From the NCBI GenBank assembly GCA_035457865.1, contig DATIAR010000059.1:1-64000 (forward strand): 64,000 bases of DNA, in the 5' to 3' direction. Below are positions 26,870-35,217 of this stretch, piece by piece. The notes beneath the pieces were generated by a model, which worked only from the letters and a program-made list of their open reading frames with translations, did no database searches and was not told the DNA's origin. The translations under genes and the position numbers were made by a program. Positions within the stretch are counted from its first letter, which is position 1. Every line of letters starts with the position of its first letter. This DNA comes from UBA8516 sp035457865 (GTDB lineage Archaea; Thermoproteota; Nitrososphaeria; Nitrososphaerales; Nitrosopumilaceae).

Positions 26870-27160
26870 TTGTCTAATCTAACAACTTTGATCCATATAG
26901 GAGAATTTTTAGAATATCCAAAAATGATAGAATTAGAACGAGATTTTATCAAGCTTGTCGATGAGTTTGTAATTAATTCTACCGATGCAGACATTCTAAA
27001 AGAAATTGGAATACTTGACATGGAAGCACGATTGTTGGGAATTTCATTTTATGATATGTATTGCGTTGTATTGCAGGATATAGCTGGCCACCAAAATCTT
27101 GTTTCACAATTCAAAATTTATATGCAGTCAAGAAAAACCGCTAAATCCTTTTTGGTTTAA
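26870..27160 (+). CDS. Small helical protein (paralogue 2 beside citrate synthase)
   Basis: The 96-residue product shares with the protein encoded at 25414-25620 the core ILKEIGILDMEARLLGISFYDM (about residues 43-64 here), after a helical opening with FIKLVDEFV that matches the FTNMVDELV of the first. TTG 26870 is the first start, but the AT-rich box around 26848-26861 is close to it, so TTG 26888 or ATG 26924 could be the true start. It lies 30 bp ahead of the DHH phosphoesterase gene on the same strand. Function unknown. Confidence 0.55.
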   Translation: MSNLTTLIHIGEFLEYPKMIELERDFIKLVDEFVINSTDADILKEIGILDMEARLLGISFYDMYCVVLQDIAGHQNLVSQFKIYMQSRKTAKSFLV

Positions 27161-27189
27161 ATGAGGGTGGTTATCCCATTGATTATTCG

Positions 27190-28170
27190 ATGGCACGAAC
27201 AAAAATCATATGCGTATCACATAAAGAAGATGCAGACGGTATAGGGGCAGCATCATTAATCAGACAAGCCTTTGGTGGAGAAACAAGACTTGTAGATTAT
27301 CCTGGATTAATGAATGAGCTTGAGCAGTTAAAAAATAACGACTCATTAAAAACTCTCTACATATGCGATCTAGGTCTTAGTAAGACAAATCAGGATCAAT
27401 TTATTGAATTGCTCACATCTCTTAGGAAAAAACATGTTTCAGTAACATACATTGATCATCACGACTTGGATGAAAAAATAAAAAAGAAAATACAAGCACT
27501 CAAAGTTAAACTAATTCATAATATCAACGAATGTACTACTGTTCAGGTTTATAACGCATTCAAATCAAAACTAACCGATCATAGTGCATTTCTCGCTGCG
27601 TGCTCAGCTGTTACAGATTATATGGAAGACAGACCGTTGGGCTCTAAACTTTTACAGAAATTTGATAGACAGTTTGTTTTACTTGAAGCAACAGTTCTTA
27701 CTTTTACAATAGTTAGCCATCAAAAAGACAATGAGTATCTTCTATACCTTGTTGATGAGTTAAGTGAATCAAAATATCCGCATGATATTCCAAATTCTTT
27801 TGAATATGCTAGAATACAAGCAGAAAAAATTTCTGGGGTAATTCAGAAAGTAAAGGACAACATGAAGATGATGAAAAACTTATCATACATGGAAGTAACT
27901 GACTCTGGGGCAAGCATGGTAGTAAATTTTGTTTTGGGCATGTCAGGAAAAGATGTTGGGGTTTCATACAAATTGAGAGAAGATCATGGCATATACGCTG
28001 TTTCAATTCGTGGCTCTCGAAATTGTAAAATACATCTTGGGAAAATTGTTAATGCTCTTGCAACTGAACTTGGGGGTTCAGGTGGAGGACACGATAAAGC
28101 ATGTGGAGCAGTAATTCCAAAAGATGAAATTTCAGTATTTCTTAAAAAATTTAATTCAAAACTAAATTAA
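27190..28170 (+). CDS. DHH-family phosphoesterase (RecJ-like)
   Basis: The 326-residue protein has the DHH motifs in order: CVSHKEDADGIGA (D14, D16), LYICDLG (D60), YIDHHD (residues 88-92), and a C-terminal DHHA1 domain with GGSGGGHDKACGAVIP near residue 295. This is the RecJ/GAN or oligonucleotide phosphoesterase group. In archaea some of these associate with the CMG replication complex; others degrade short RNA or nucleotides. Which applies is not decided by sequence alone. Confidence 0.85.
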   Translation: MARTKIICVSHKEDADGIGAASLIRQAFGGETRLVDYPGLMNELEQLKNNDSLKTLYICDLGLSKTNQDQFIELLTSLRKKHVSVTYIDHHDLDEKIKKKIQALKVKLIHNINECTTVQVYNAFKSKLTDHSAFLAACSAVTDYMEDRPLGSKLLQKFDRQFVLLEATVLTFTIVSHQKDNEYLLYLVDELSESKYPHDIPNSFEYARIQAEKISGVIQKVKDNMKMMKNLSYMEVTDSGASMVVNFVLGMSGKDVGVSYKLREDHGIYAVSIRGSRNCKIHLGKIVNALATELGGSGGGHDKACGAVIPKDEISVFLKKFNSKLN

Positions 28171-28357
28171 CAATTGGTATTATGTCGTCAAACGGATCAA
28201 CCCATATGAATCTTCAATGTCAAAATAATGTTAGAGGTTTAATAATAACTCAGCAAAGGCCAAAACATAAAATGATTGATAGAAAAGACTTGGGGTCCAT
28301 TTAAAGTAAAAAAGTAACTGAATTCTGGATTATCTGATCTTTCAGCTAAACAATAGA

Positions 28358-28365
28358 AATTTAAA
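28358..28365 (+). promoter_or_regulatory. TATA box of nfo
   Basis: AAATTTAA is centred 28 nt before ATG 28390, a normal archaeal leaderless spacing. Confidence 0.5.
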
Positions 28366-28389
28366 CCATGTCCAAACAAATTATCGTCT

Positions 28390-29235
28390 ATGCAAGTTGG
28401 TATGCACGTTTCTATTGCAAGTGGTCTTGACAGCTCTATAGATAATGCTGTTGCAATGGGGTGTACCGCATTTCAGATTTTCACAAGAAACCCACGTGGT
28501 TGGACATCAAAACCGCTATTAAAAAAAGATATTACAAATTTCAAAAAACGGCTACTCACAAGCAAAATTGATAGATTTGCAACTGCTGCCCATATGCCAT
28601 ATTTGCCAAACTTTTCCTCGCCTGAGGCAGTACCTTTTATGAGATCATTAAATTCGTTAATTGACGAGGCTAAAAGATGCAGTAAGCTTGGAATTCCATA
28701 TCTTGTAGCTCATCTTGGCAGCCACAAAGGAATAGGTGAAGAAAAAGGAATACAGACAGTTGTCAATGCATTCACAAAAGCTGCTAAAGAAACACCGCCT
28801 GACGTTACTTTTCTTCTTGAAAATAATGTGGGATTTAAAAATAGTGTTGGTTCTGACTTTGAACAAATTGCCTCTATATTCTTTCACCTAAAACCCTTAG
28901 AGAGATTTGGAATATGTTTTGATACTTGTCATGCATTTGCTGCAGGATATGACATGCGAACAGAAAAGACCGCTTCTTTAACACTCAAAAAATTTGATGA
29001 GTTAGTAGGAGTCAAACACATTAAGTTAATCCATTTGAATGATTCAAAGGGACAACTTGGATGCAACATCGATAGGCATGAACATCTAGGACTGGGTCAT
29101 ATTGGCAAGGTAGGTCTTAGTAAAGTTATAAAATTTGCTAACACCAAAAAAATTCCTATTATCTTAGAAACACCGATAGATGAAAGACGTGATGATGCTG
29201 GAAACATGAAAAAAGTAAAAGAACTGGCTCATTAA
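28390..29235 (+). CDS. nfo: Endonuclease IV (AP endonuclease)
   Basis: The enzyme cuts DNA 5' to abasic sites in base excision repair, with three zinc ions. The 281-residue protein has the full set: GMHVSIASGL, AAHMPYLPNFSSP, LVAHLGSHKG, LLENNVG, CFDTCHAFAAGYD, HLNDSKGQLGCNIDRHEHLGLGHIG and the final ILETP. The start is supported by a TATA box at the leaderless distance. It sits downstream of another likely nuclease gene (DHH) on the same strand. Confidence 0.96.
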   Translation: MQVGMHVSIASGLDSSIDNAVAMGCTAFQIFTRNPRGWTSKPLLKKDITNFKKRLLTSKIDRFATAAHMPYLPNFSSPEAVPFMRSLNSLIDEAKRCSKLGIPYLVAHLGSHKGIGEEKGIQTVVNAFTKAAKETPPDVTFLLENNVGFKNSVGSDFEQIASIFFHLKPLERFGICFDTCHAFAAGYDMRTEKTASLTLKKFDELVGVKHIKLIHLNDSKGQLGCNIDRHEHLGLGHIGKVGLSKVIKFANTKKIPIILETPIDERRDDAGNMKKVKELAH

Positions 29236-29269
29236 GTATTTTTATAAAAATGATAAGATAGACCAAAAT

Positions 29270-29725
29270 TTAAGTGATTTCAACTATCATATCTATTTCT
29301 ACAGCAGAGTTTAGCGGAAGACTTGGTACTCCTACTGCAATTCTAGTATGTTGACCTGCCTTTTCAAAAATTTCAAAAAGCAAATCTGATGCACCATTAA
29401 TTACTTTGGGTTGTTCGGTAAACTCTGGAGGAGAATTTACAAAACCAGACACACGAACAATTTTTGAGATTTTATCTAAATTTCCAAATTCGGATTTTAG
29501 TTGAGCAAGTGCATTTATTATGCATAATCGCGCTGCTTTTTGTGCATCCTCTATTGATAAATCCTTTGTGACTTTACCTGAGTAAAGTACATTGCCATCA
29601 CTCATTGGAATCTGGCCAGAGACAAAAACAAGATTCCCCGTTCGCACTACTGGTATATACGAACCAGCTGGCTTTGGGGGACTAGGAAGTGTAATTCCAT
29701 GTGCATATAGTTTTTCTTCAATCAC
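29270..29725 (-). CDS. RidA-family enamine/imine deaminase
   Basis: The 151-residue protein has the RidA pattern: VRTGNLVFVSGQIP, then NALAQLKSEFGNLDKISKIVRVSGFVNSPPEF, then TRIAVGVPSLPLNSAVEIDMIVEI. The arginine in TRIAVGVPSLP is the usual substrate-binding one. These trimeric proteins hydrolyse reactive 2-aminoacrylate-type intermediates. It is slightly longer than the typical 125 residues because of an N-terminal extension (EEKLYAHGITLPSPPKPAGSY), as in the YjgH/LPSP-type branch. GTG start. Confidence 0.88.
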   Translation of the reverse strand: MIEEKLYAHGITLPSPPKPAGSYIPVVRTGNLVFVSGQIPMSDGNVLYSGKVTKDLSIEDAQKAARLCIINALAQLKSEFGNLDKISKIVRVSGFVNSPPEFTEQPKVINGASDLLFEIFEKAGQHTRIAVGVPSLPLNSAVEIDMIVEIT

Positions 29726-29829
29726 AAAAGTTGTTTTATTGCATGTCCTTTAACTCTATCTTAAAACTAGAGATGATTTTCATTTTTGGTAGACCATATT
29801 TTAATAGTTATGTTTAGAAAATAATTCAA

Positions 29830-30114
29830 ATGCAACAAGAAGAAACAAATGATTTGTTGAATGCATTAGTACACCTAAATGATAAATCTCCATTACAATT
29901 TGAGCCATCTGAAAGGACAGGGTATGTAGATCCTCTTAGATACAAATCGTTTGAGTTGCTTGAATATCTGTCTGAAATAAAATTAGGGCTTGAAGTTATT
30001 AAAGAAAATTCAAAAGGACGCGTAGATAAAATAATTAAAGAACAGTTTACAAGAATTGATAAAGCCATCTCAAGTATTACTGATAAACTACTAGAATCAG
30101 GCTCTTCTGATTAA
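29830..30114 (+). CDS. Hypothetical helical protein, 94 aa
   Basis: I do not recognise the family. The protein has a middle segment YVDPLRYKSFELLEYLSEIKLGLEVIKE and a C-terminal helix IIKEQFTRIDKAISSITDKLLE that could form a coiled coil. No cysteines, signal peptide or membrane helix. It is followed 52 bp downstream by another small coiled-coil protein gene on the same strand, and the two may act together. Confidence 0.55.
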   Translation: MQQEETNDLLNALVHLNDKSPLQFEPSERTGYVDPLRYKSFELLEYLSEIKLGLEVIKENSKGRVDKIIKEQFTRIDKAISSITDKLLESGSSD

Positions 30115-30166
30115 ATTCTTAAAACCCTTAGATTATCTTCATATATTCACACAGAAAATTATCTGT

Positions 30167-30409
30167 ATGTCAAAATCCGAATCAAAAGGACAGAAGGTAC
30201 AAAAAGAATTAGACATCGTATTGTCCCGACTTAATGCTCTGGAAGCATCTACAACAGATAATGCTCAAAAAGCAATTATTGGTGTTTTACGTGTACTTGC
30301 TGAAACTCAGATTCATTCTTTAAATGAACTTGAACACATCAAAAAAGGAATGGATCTACTCATGATGCAGATCTTTAAAGTAGAAAACAAAGTAGATTCA
30401 TCGCTTTAA
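30167..30409 (+). CDS. Hypothetical coiled-coil protein, 80 aa
   Basis: The 80-residue product is almost entirely helical with heptad-like spacing (KELDIVLSRLNALEAS; LNELEHIKKGMDLLMMQIFKVENKV). It has no cysteines or membrane segment. The size and pattern suggest a small oligomerising protein. It follows the 94-aa helical gene, 52 bp away. Family not recognised. Confidence 0.55.
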   Translation: MSKSESKGQKVQKELDIVLSRLNALEASTTDNAQKAIIGVLRVLAETQIHSLNELEHIKKGMDLLMMQIFKVENKVDSSL

Positions 30410-30570
30410 AACAGTATTGCCAAGATCACATGTGTACATTTCATCAGGTAGCATTTTTCATTTTCTTCTGATTTTTCATATCTTTACTCTATAACATGAA
30501 CATTGAAGGATAATTTAGTGATATGACATGAATAAAAGATTAAATTCAGGACTCCGTTGCTTTGAAACAA

Positions 30571-30819
30571 ATGAAAGACCCTCATAATTATAGAGCTGTA
30601 GGTTGGTCTATGGTCGCAGTAGCTGGATCCCTTGCTGCTATTGGCCTGCTTCTTTTAGCATTACACGACGATCCGTTCTTTTCAGATAACATAATGAATG
30701 AAAAAATAAAACAATTTGAAGAGATGAAACAGCAGTCAGCTGAAATAGTAAATAGTACTGGTGAAAAAATGGTCGAACCAAAACCAGGAATGGCAATCTT
30801 ATTTATCTATCTAAAGTAA
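30571..30819 (+). CDS. Single-TM hypothetical protein
   Basis: The product (82 aa from ATG 30571) has one hydrophobic helix near the N-terminus (WSMVAVAGSLAAIGLLLLAL) followed by a charged helix (NEKIKQFEEMKQQSAEIVNSTGEKM). An in-frame TTG at 30562 adds three residues. The TATA-like GATTAAATTC at 30538-30547 fits ATG 30571 better. The 3' end overlaps the minus-strand Cys-rich microprotein by 9 bp. Family not recognised. Confidence 0.5.
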   Translation: MKDPHNYRAVGWSMVAVAGSLAAIGLLLLALHDDPFFSDNIMNEKIKQFEEMKQQSAEIVNSTGEKMVEPKPGMAILFIYLK

Positions 30820-30963
30820 ATCTTCATCGATTTCCTCTATGGTGTCAAGGTATTGTTTGCAGGCGCAATTTGGAATTAGACATTTTCCAGCTTTAACAAG
30901 TGATGGGCTGTTACTTGTAGTCGCATGTGCTTGGTCAGTGTGATGGCATCTCCTGCAATTCAT
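30811..30963 (-). CDS. Zinc-binding microprotein, 50 aa
   Basis: On the minus strand ATG at 30963 opens a frame of 50 codons that stops at TAG (30811-30813). The peptide begins MNCRRCHHTDQAH and later has CLIPNCACKQYLD: two clusters of cysteines (3, 6 and 28, 33, 35) plus histidines 7, 8 and 13, consistent with a small zinc site. The acidic tail is EEIDEDLL. It lies in the gap ahead of the DUF255 gene and would be missed by a length cut-off. Function unknown. Confidence 0.6.
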   Translation of the reverse strand: MNCRRCHHTDQAHATTSNSPSLVKAGKCLIPNCACKQYLDTIEEIDEDLL

Positions 30964-31062
30964 ATTTGAAAGAAAATCTTACTTTTATTTAACAATTGAA
31001 CTTCAGGCAGATTTATCGAATAATCTTAGAATTGAATTACATACAAATAGACAGCTAACACT

Positions 31063-33102
31063 TTGAATATAGTGCAAGCTAATAATCTAATTAAAGAGAC
31101 GAGTCCATATCTATTACAACATGCATATAATCCAGTTAAATGGTATGCGTGGGGAGAAGAAGCACTAAAAAAAGCAAAGGATGAGAACAAACCTATTTTT
31201 CTAAGCATAGGTTACAGCGCATGTCATTGGTGTCACGTAATGGCTCATGAATCTTTTGAAAATGAAGACATTGCACAGATAATGAATGAGAATTTTGTCA
31301 ATATCAAAGTAGACAGAGAAGAAAGACCAGACATTGATGATATTTATCAAAAAGTTTGTCAACTAGTTACTGGTAGTGGTGGATGGCCACTTAGTGTATT
31401 TCTTACCCCTGATCAAAAACCATTCTATGTAGGAACGTATTTTCCAGTTCTTGACAGCTACGGTAAACCAGGGTTTGGTAGTTTGCTGCATCAGATTGCA
31501 CAAGCATACAAGGAAAAACCATCTGATGTTGAAGCTGCAGCAAATAATTTCATGAACGTTTTACAAAAAACAGAATCAAATATAACTAAATCAAAGATTG
31601 ATAAATTAATCCTAGACGAAGCAGCTATCAATTTACTTCAGATGGGTGATCTAATAAATGGAGGATTTGGTAATGCACCAAAGTTTCCAAATGCGGCTAA
31701 TTTGTCATATATGTTAAGATATTCAAAACTTTCTGGCATTTCAAAATTCCAAGAATTTGTTTTCAAAACTCTTACAAAAATGGCTAATGGTGGAATATAT
31801 GATCAAATTGGAGGTGGGTTTCATAGATATTCTACAGATTCAAGATGGCTTGTACCACATTTTGAAAAGATGCTGTATGATAATGCCTTATTGCCGGTGG
31901 TATATGCAGAAGCATACCAAATTACAAAAGATCCAAAATATCTTGCGGTTGTAAATCAAACACTTCACTATATATTGCGTGAAATGACCTCACCTGAAGG
32001 CGGATTCTACTCTGCACAGGATGCTGACTCAGAAGGTGAAGAAGGAAAGTATTATGTTTGGAAAAAAAATCAAATCCAGAAAATCATAGGAGAGGATGCA
32101 GATGTATTTTGCCTTTATTATGATGTTACTGATGGTGGAAATTTTGAAGGGTATAATATACTAAACAACAACATTAGAACATCAACAATCGCATTTCAAT
32201 TTGGGAAAACAGAAAATGTTGTAAACGACATAATAAAACATTCTTCAGAAAAACTTTTTGCGGAACGTTTAAAACGAATTGCGCCAGGAAAAGATGAAAA
32301 AATTCTTACTAGCTGGAATGGTTTGATGGTATCTGCATTTGTAAAAGGATACAGAATAAGCGGACAGGAATCATTTCTACATGCAGCTAAAAATTGTATA
32401 AAATTCATCGAAGAAAAATTAACAACAAATGGTAATCTTTTACGAACATACAAGGATGGCCAAGCAAAACTAAAGGCTTACCTTGATGATTATGCATATT
32501 TTGTAAATGCACTTTTAGATGTTTTTGAGGTAGATCCATCAGCAAAGTACATTCAACTTGCCTTAAAACATGCAAATTATTTAATAGAACATTTTTGGGA
32601 TCCAAAAGAAAATAATTTCTTTTTTACTTCGGACGATCACGAAAAATTAATCATTCGCACAAAAAACATCTATGATCTTTCATTGCCATCAGGCAACTCA
32701 ATTGCTGCACACGCATTTTTGAAATTATATCATTTCACGCAAGACAAAAAATTTCTTGATATTTCCATAAAGATTATGGAATCACTGTCTGTGATGGCTG
32801 CAGAAAACCCATTTGGTTTTGGTCAGCTTCTCAATACGATATATCTTTACATACAAAAACCAATCGAAATCACATTATTAAACACCAACAATGGCGAAAT
32901 CTATGATGGCTTGACTAAGAAATTCATTCCTGAATCAATATTAGTAATCATTTCAAAAGAAGAATATCTTAATGAGCTAAAAAAATATCACTATTTTTCT
33001 GGAAAAGAATTTGATAAAAATAAAACAACTGTGTATATCTGCAAAGACTTTACATGTTCTTTACCATTACATTCGATGTCTGAAATAGAAAAATTACTTT
33101 AA
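31063..33102 (+). CDS. DUF255 (YyaL/spermatogenesis-associated 20-like) protein with thioredoxin-like domain
   Basis: The 679-residue protein opens with NLIKETSPYLLQHAYNPVKWYAWGEEAL, then the thioredoxin-like part with YSACHWCHVMAHESFENEDIA and VNIKVDREERPDID. The long C-terminal half is an alpha/alpha toroid-like region (FHRYSTDSRWLVPHFEKMLYDNALL; YKDGQAKLKAYLDDYAYF), as in N-acylglucosamine 2-epimerase-type folds. Length fits the family. The start is TTG. The family is widespread but its biochemical role is unclear. Confidence 0.92.
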   Translation: MNIVQANNLIKETSPYLLQHAYNPVKWYAWGEEALKKAKDENKPIFLSIGYSACHWCHVMAHESFENEDIAQIMNENFVNIKVDREERPDIDDIYQKVCQLVTGSGGWPLSVFLTPDQKPFYVGTYFPVLDSYGKPGFGSLLHQIAQAYKEKPSDVEAAANNFMNVLQKTESNITKSKIDKLILDEAAINLLQMGDLINGGFGNAPKFPNAANLSYMLRYSKLSGISKFQEFVFKTLTKMANGGIYDQIGGGFHRYSTDSRWLVPHFEKMLYDNALLPVVYAEAYQITKDPKYLAVVNQTLHYILREMTSPEGGFYSAQDADSEGEEGKYYVWKKNQIQKIIGEDADVFCLYYDVTDGGNFEGYNILNNNIRTSTIAFQFGKTENVVNDIIKHSSEKLFAERLKRIAPGKDEKILTSWNGLMVSAFVKGYRISGQESFLHAAKNCIKFIEEKLTTNGNLLRTYKDGQAKLKAYLDDYAYFVNALLDVFEVDPSAKYIQLALKHANYLIEHFWDPKENNFFFTSDDHEKLIIRTKNIYDLSLPSGNSIAAHAFLKLYHFTQDKKFLDISIKIMESLSVMAAENPFGFGQLLNTIYLYIQKPIEITLLNTNNGEIYDGLTKKFIPESILVIISKEEYLNELKKYHYFSGKEFDKNKTTVYICKDFTCSLPLHSMSEIEKLL

Positions 33103-33422
33103 ATAATTTTTTTAATATTAATTTCTAATTTTTCTCCAACTCTAGGGCCGCCCATTCTTTCATATCTCCGCCTTGGCATGGTTATAGTTATTGCAGTCTG
33201 GGCATAACTTTTGACTGTAATAGTTGGTTGTGATTGCATGATTGCCTCAATTAAAGGAAGTACTTGTTCTTTTAGTTCAGGATCTAACTTTTTGTTTATT
33301 GCATCAAACATTAATTGCTTTTGAGATATTGGCTCAAGCTGTACATCTTCAACAAGTGAAATCTGTACTGTTTGACCATTGTCAACTAGTTGTTGTATTT
33401 TGTATTGAACTATTTCCGACAT
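33099..33422 (-). CDS. Conserved hypothetical protein, 107 aa
   Basis: I do not recognise a named family. The protein looks alpha/beta: a beta pair at the start (VQISLVEDVQLEPISQKQLM), a helix (PELKEQVLPLIEAIMQS) and a C-terminal beta region with the basic patch TMPRRRYERMGGPRVGEKLEI. No cysteines or membrane segments. Its stop overlaps the DUF255 stop by 4 bp. It probably shares a transcript with the 94-aa gene upstream on the same strand, 39 bp away. Confidence 0.6.
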   Translation of the reverse strand: MSEIVQYKIQQLVDNGQTVQISLVEDVQLEPISQKQLMFDAINKKLDPELKEQVLPLIEAIMQSQPTITVKSYAQTAITITMPRRRYERMGGPRVGEKLEINIKKII

Positions 33423-33461
33423 TATTTTTCATTAAAATAGTCAGAATTTATCTCTAGCGTA

Positions 33462-33746
33462 TTATGATTTGGTAGCAAGTATCGCTTTTCTTATGTCTGC
33501 AGCTCTGTGCTTTACTATCTCGTTAAATTCCTGCGTGTCTTCTAGACTAGGGTTCTGTCGTTGATTTTTGTATGTTTGTAAAAACCCTGAATAAACGCAG
33601 CCTATGATGATTCCAAGTGTTGCTGCAGTAATGTCTTTTGTCTCATCTGCATATATCTGGGCAATTTGTTTATACGAAGACGCTTCACTTATGTAATAAT
33701 TGATGAGATTTTCAATAAAATCAATGATTGAAGGATGAAGTGCCAA
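33462..33746 (-). CDS. Hypothetical protein, 94 aa
   Basis: The 94-residue product has helical stretches IIDFIENLINYYISEASSYKQIAQIYADETKD and a moderately hydrophobic centre (ITAATLGIIIGCVYSGFLQTY) that may be a membrane or buried helix. It starts at TTG and is followed on the same strand by the 107-aa gene. Family not recognised. Confidence 0.5.
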   Translation of the reverse strand: MALHPSIIDFIENLINYYISEASSYKQIAQIYADETKDITAATLGIIIGCVYSGFLQTYKNQRQNPSLEDTQEFNEIVKHRAADIRKAILATKS

Positions 33747-33850
33747 TGAGATACGGTTTGGTGATTATTCCTTATAATAGTTGATTTTAGAGAATTTGAT
33801 AACATAATGTTGACCCAGTTTCTTTTTAGATAGATCGCAAACTTCGTGTC

Positions 33851-33973
33851 ATGCCAGTAGAAATAATTCGAATCAATAAGTCATGCCCAGAATGTAAAAA
33901 TTCTACCATCTTTAACACGGGGAAAGACTATTTTTGTGGCAAATGTCTTGTCACGCTGCCAAAATTGTCTTAA
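33851..33973 (+). CDS. Zinc-ribbon microprotein, 40 aa
   Basis: ATG 33851 opens a 40-codon frame ending at TAA (33971-33973). The peptide holds two CxxC pairs: SCPECKN (C12, C15) and YFCGKCLV (C29, C32), separated by 13 residues, the geometry of a classic zinc ribbon. It sits 32 bp ahead of the 151-aa gene on the same strand. Such ribbons often bind nucleic acid or partner proteins; the role here is unknown. Confidence 0.65.
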   Translation: MPVEIIRINKSCPECKNSTIFNTGKDYFCGKCLVTLPKLS

Positions 33974-34005
33974 AATTATTAACTGGTAGATTTGGCATGT
34001 AACTT

Positions 34006-34461
34006 ATGCAGTGGAAACTAGAACGTGAAGAAAGTTACTTCAAAATATATGATGAAAATAAACACACAGCTGGATATTTTGATCCTGAATACGGGGATAT
34101 CTATCCTGAGCATAAAATAAATGAAATAATCGAAGAGATGCATCAAAAACATGAAACAATCCCAGGTGGGTATCTCATGGTGCCTATGATAAAATTTGAA
34201 GTGTTTAATGATCAAGAAGTTGGATTAGATTATTTACAGAGACATATTGATGATATAAAAGAACGCGTAGCAAAATGGAAGGACTTTATTTTAAATCAAA
34301 AAAATTCTGATCATAAAATTCAAGTCTCACACACAGATGCATACATGTTAAGTATTACATTTCCTATTCATTTTGTTGCTCCAGTATCGTTAGAGAAAAA
34401 ACTTTTGCTTGCTGAACTTGAAATAACTTTGAATTCCTTACACGAAAAGGGATTGTTGTAA
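34006..34461 (+). CDS. Hypothetical soluble protein, 151 aa
   Basis: The 151-residue protein has an acidic, aromatic-rich N-terminal half (YFKIYDENKHTAGYFDPEYGDIYPEH), a helix (YLQRHIDDIKERVAKWKDFIL) and a beta-rich end (YMLSITFPIHFVAP) before a terminal helix. No signal peptide, cysteines or membrane segment. I do not recognise the family. It ends over the 3' end of the convergent exported protein gene (24-bp overlap). Confidence 0.55.
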   Translation: MQWKLEREESYFKIYDENKHTAGYFDPEYGDIYPEHKINEIIEEMHQKHETIPGGYLMVPMIKFEVFNDQEVGLDYLQRHIDDIKERVAKWKDFILNQKNSDHKIQVSHTDAYMLSITFPIHFVAPVSLEKKLLLAELEITLNSLHEKGLL

Positions 34462-35181
34462 AGATTTTGGTCTTTTTGTTAATATGACATAAGATATGAC
34501 AGATAATGACAGAATTATTCCAGAACCAAGTGGGAACTCTGGAACTGCTGTATATTCTTCTGATTCTACCATTAAAGAGTAGTCTACTGCTTTCTGTGAT
34601 TGGGATTTATCATCTATTAATACAATAAATGGCGTAATTCCACCTGCTTTGAGATATTCAGGTTCTGTACGTGATTTAGTTGTTGCAACAACCTTTCCCT
34701 CCTTGTCATACAGAGTTGCAATTATGACTATGGAATTTGCAGTTCTCTGATCATGATTTGTTACTGTGCCGCTTATAAAAAAATTATCAAGCATATCGCG
34801 TTTTACATTTGACGATAGTATCTCAAGTGACTCTGTTTTATGTTCAGCTGGTTTGTATTCTACATTGAGGGAATATCGATGTATCTGAGGAATAATCTTG
34901 CTTGTAAATATCAAATCAAAGGGTCCTTTTTTTCCTGGCATTATGGTCTCTTGAATTGAATTGGTCATAGCGGTATCAAGAATTTTATCATTCATATCAT
35001 AAAATGTGGCAGTAATAACTATCTGGTTTAAGGGTACAAAAGAATTATTCTCGATTTCACCTACTACGTGTAACATGCCTTCTTCATTGACATACTGTTG
35101 GTCATTTATTATGTAAACCTGAGCCCATGCGCTAGAAAATAAAAGCGATAAGGAAACAATACTTACAACTATGAATTTCAT
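34438..35181 (-). CDS. Exported protein with FxLYD-like modules and PEF-type C-terminal anchor
   Basis: The protein (247 aa from ATG 35181) has a signal peptide (KFIVVSIVSLSLLFSSAWA), two beta-sandwich repeats of the FxLYD type (VVGEIENNSFVPLNQIVITATFYDMNDKILD and FISGTVTNHDQRTANSIVIIATLYDKEGKVV, each with the N-x4-x-ATLYD pattern), and ends with VPEFPLGSGIILSLSVISYVILTKRPK, where PEFP, a membrane helix and basic residues follow in order. That tail resembles archaeal PEF-type surface sorting or anchoring signals. It is likely a cell-envelope protein. Confidence 0.7.
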   Translation of the reverse strand: MKFIVVSIVSLSLLFSSAWAQVYIINDQQYVNEEGMLHVVGEIENNSFVPLNQIVITATFYDMNDKILDTAMTNSIQETIMPGKKGPFDLIFTSKIIPQIHRYSLNVEYKPAEHKTESLEILSSNVKRDMLDNFFISGTVTNHDQRTANSIVIIATLYDKEGKVVATTKSRTEPEYLKAGGITPFIVLIDDKSQSQKAVDYSLMVESEEYTAVPEFPLGSGIILSLSVISYVILTKRPKSLQQSLFV

Positions 35182-35217
35182 CAAACAATTTGATTTTATG
35201 ATTCCTGATTAAATAAC

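Noticed and set aside
28182..28304. 40-codon plus-strand frame after the DHH phosphoesterase gene
   Set aside because: The peptide has no motif, no hydrophobic or metal-binding pattern and no clear promoter, so it is not better than chance.
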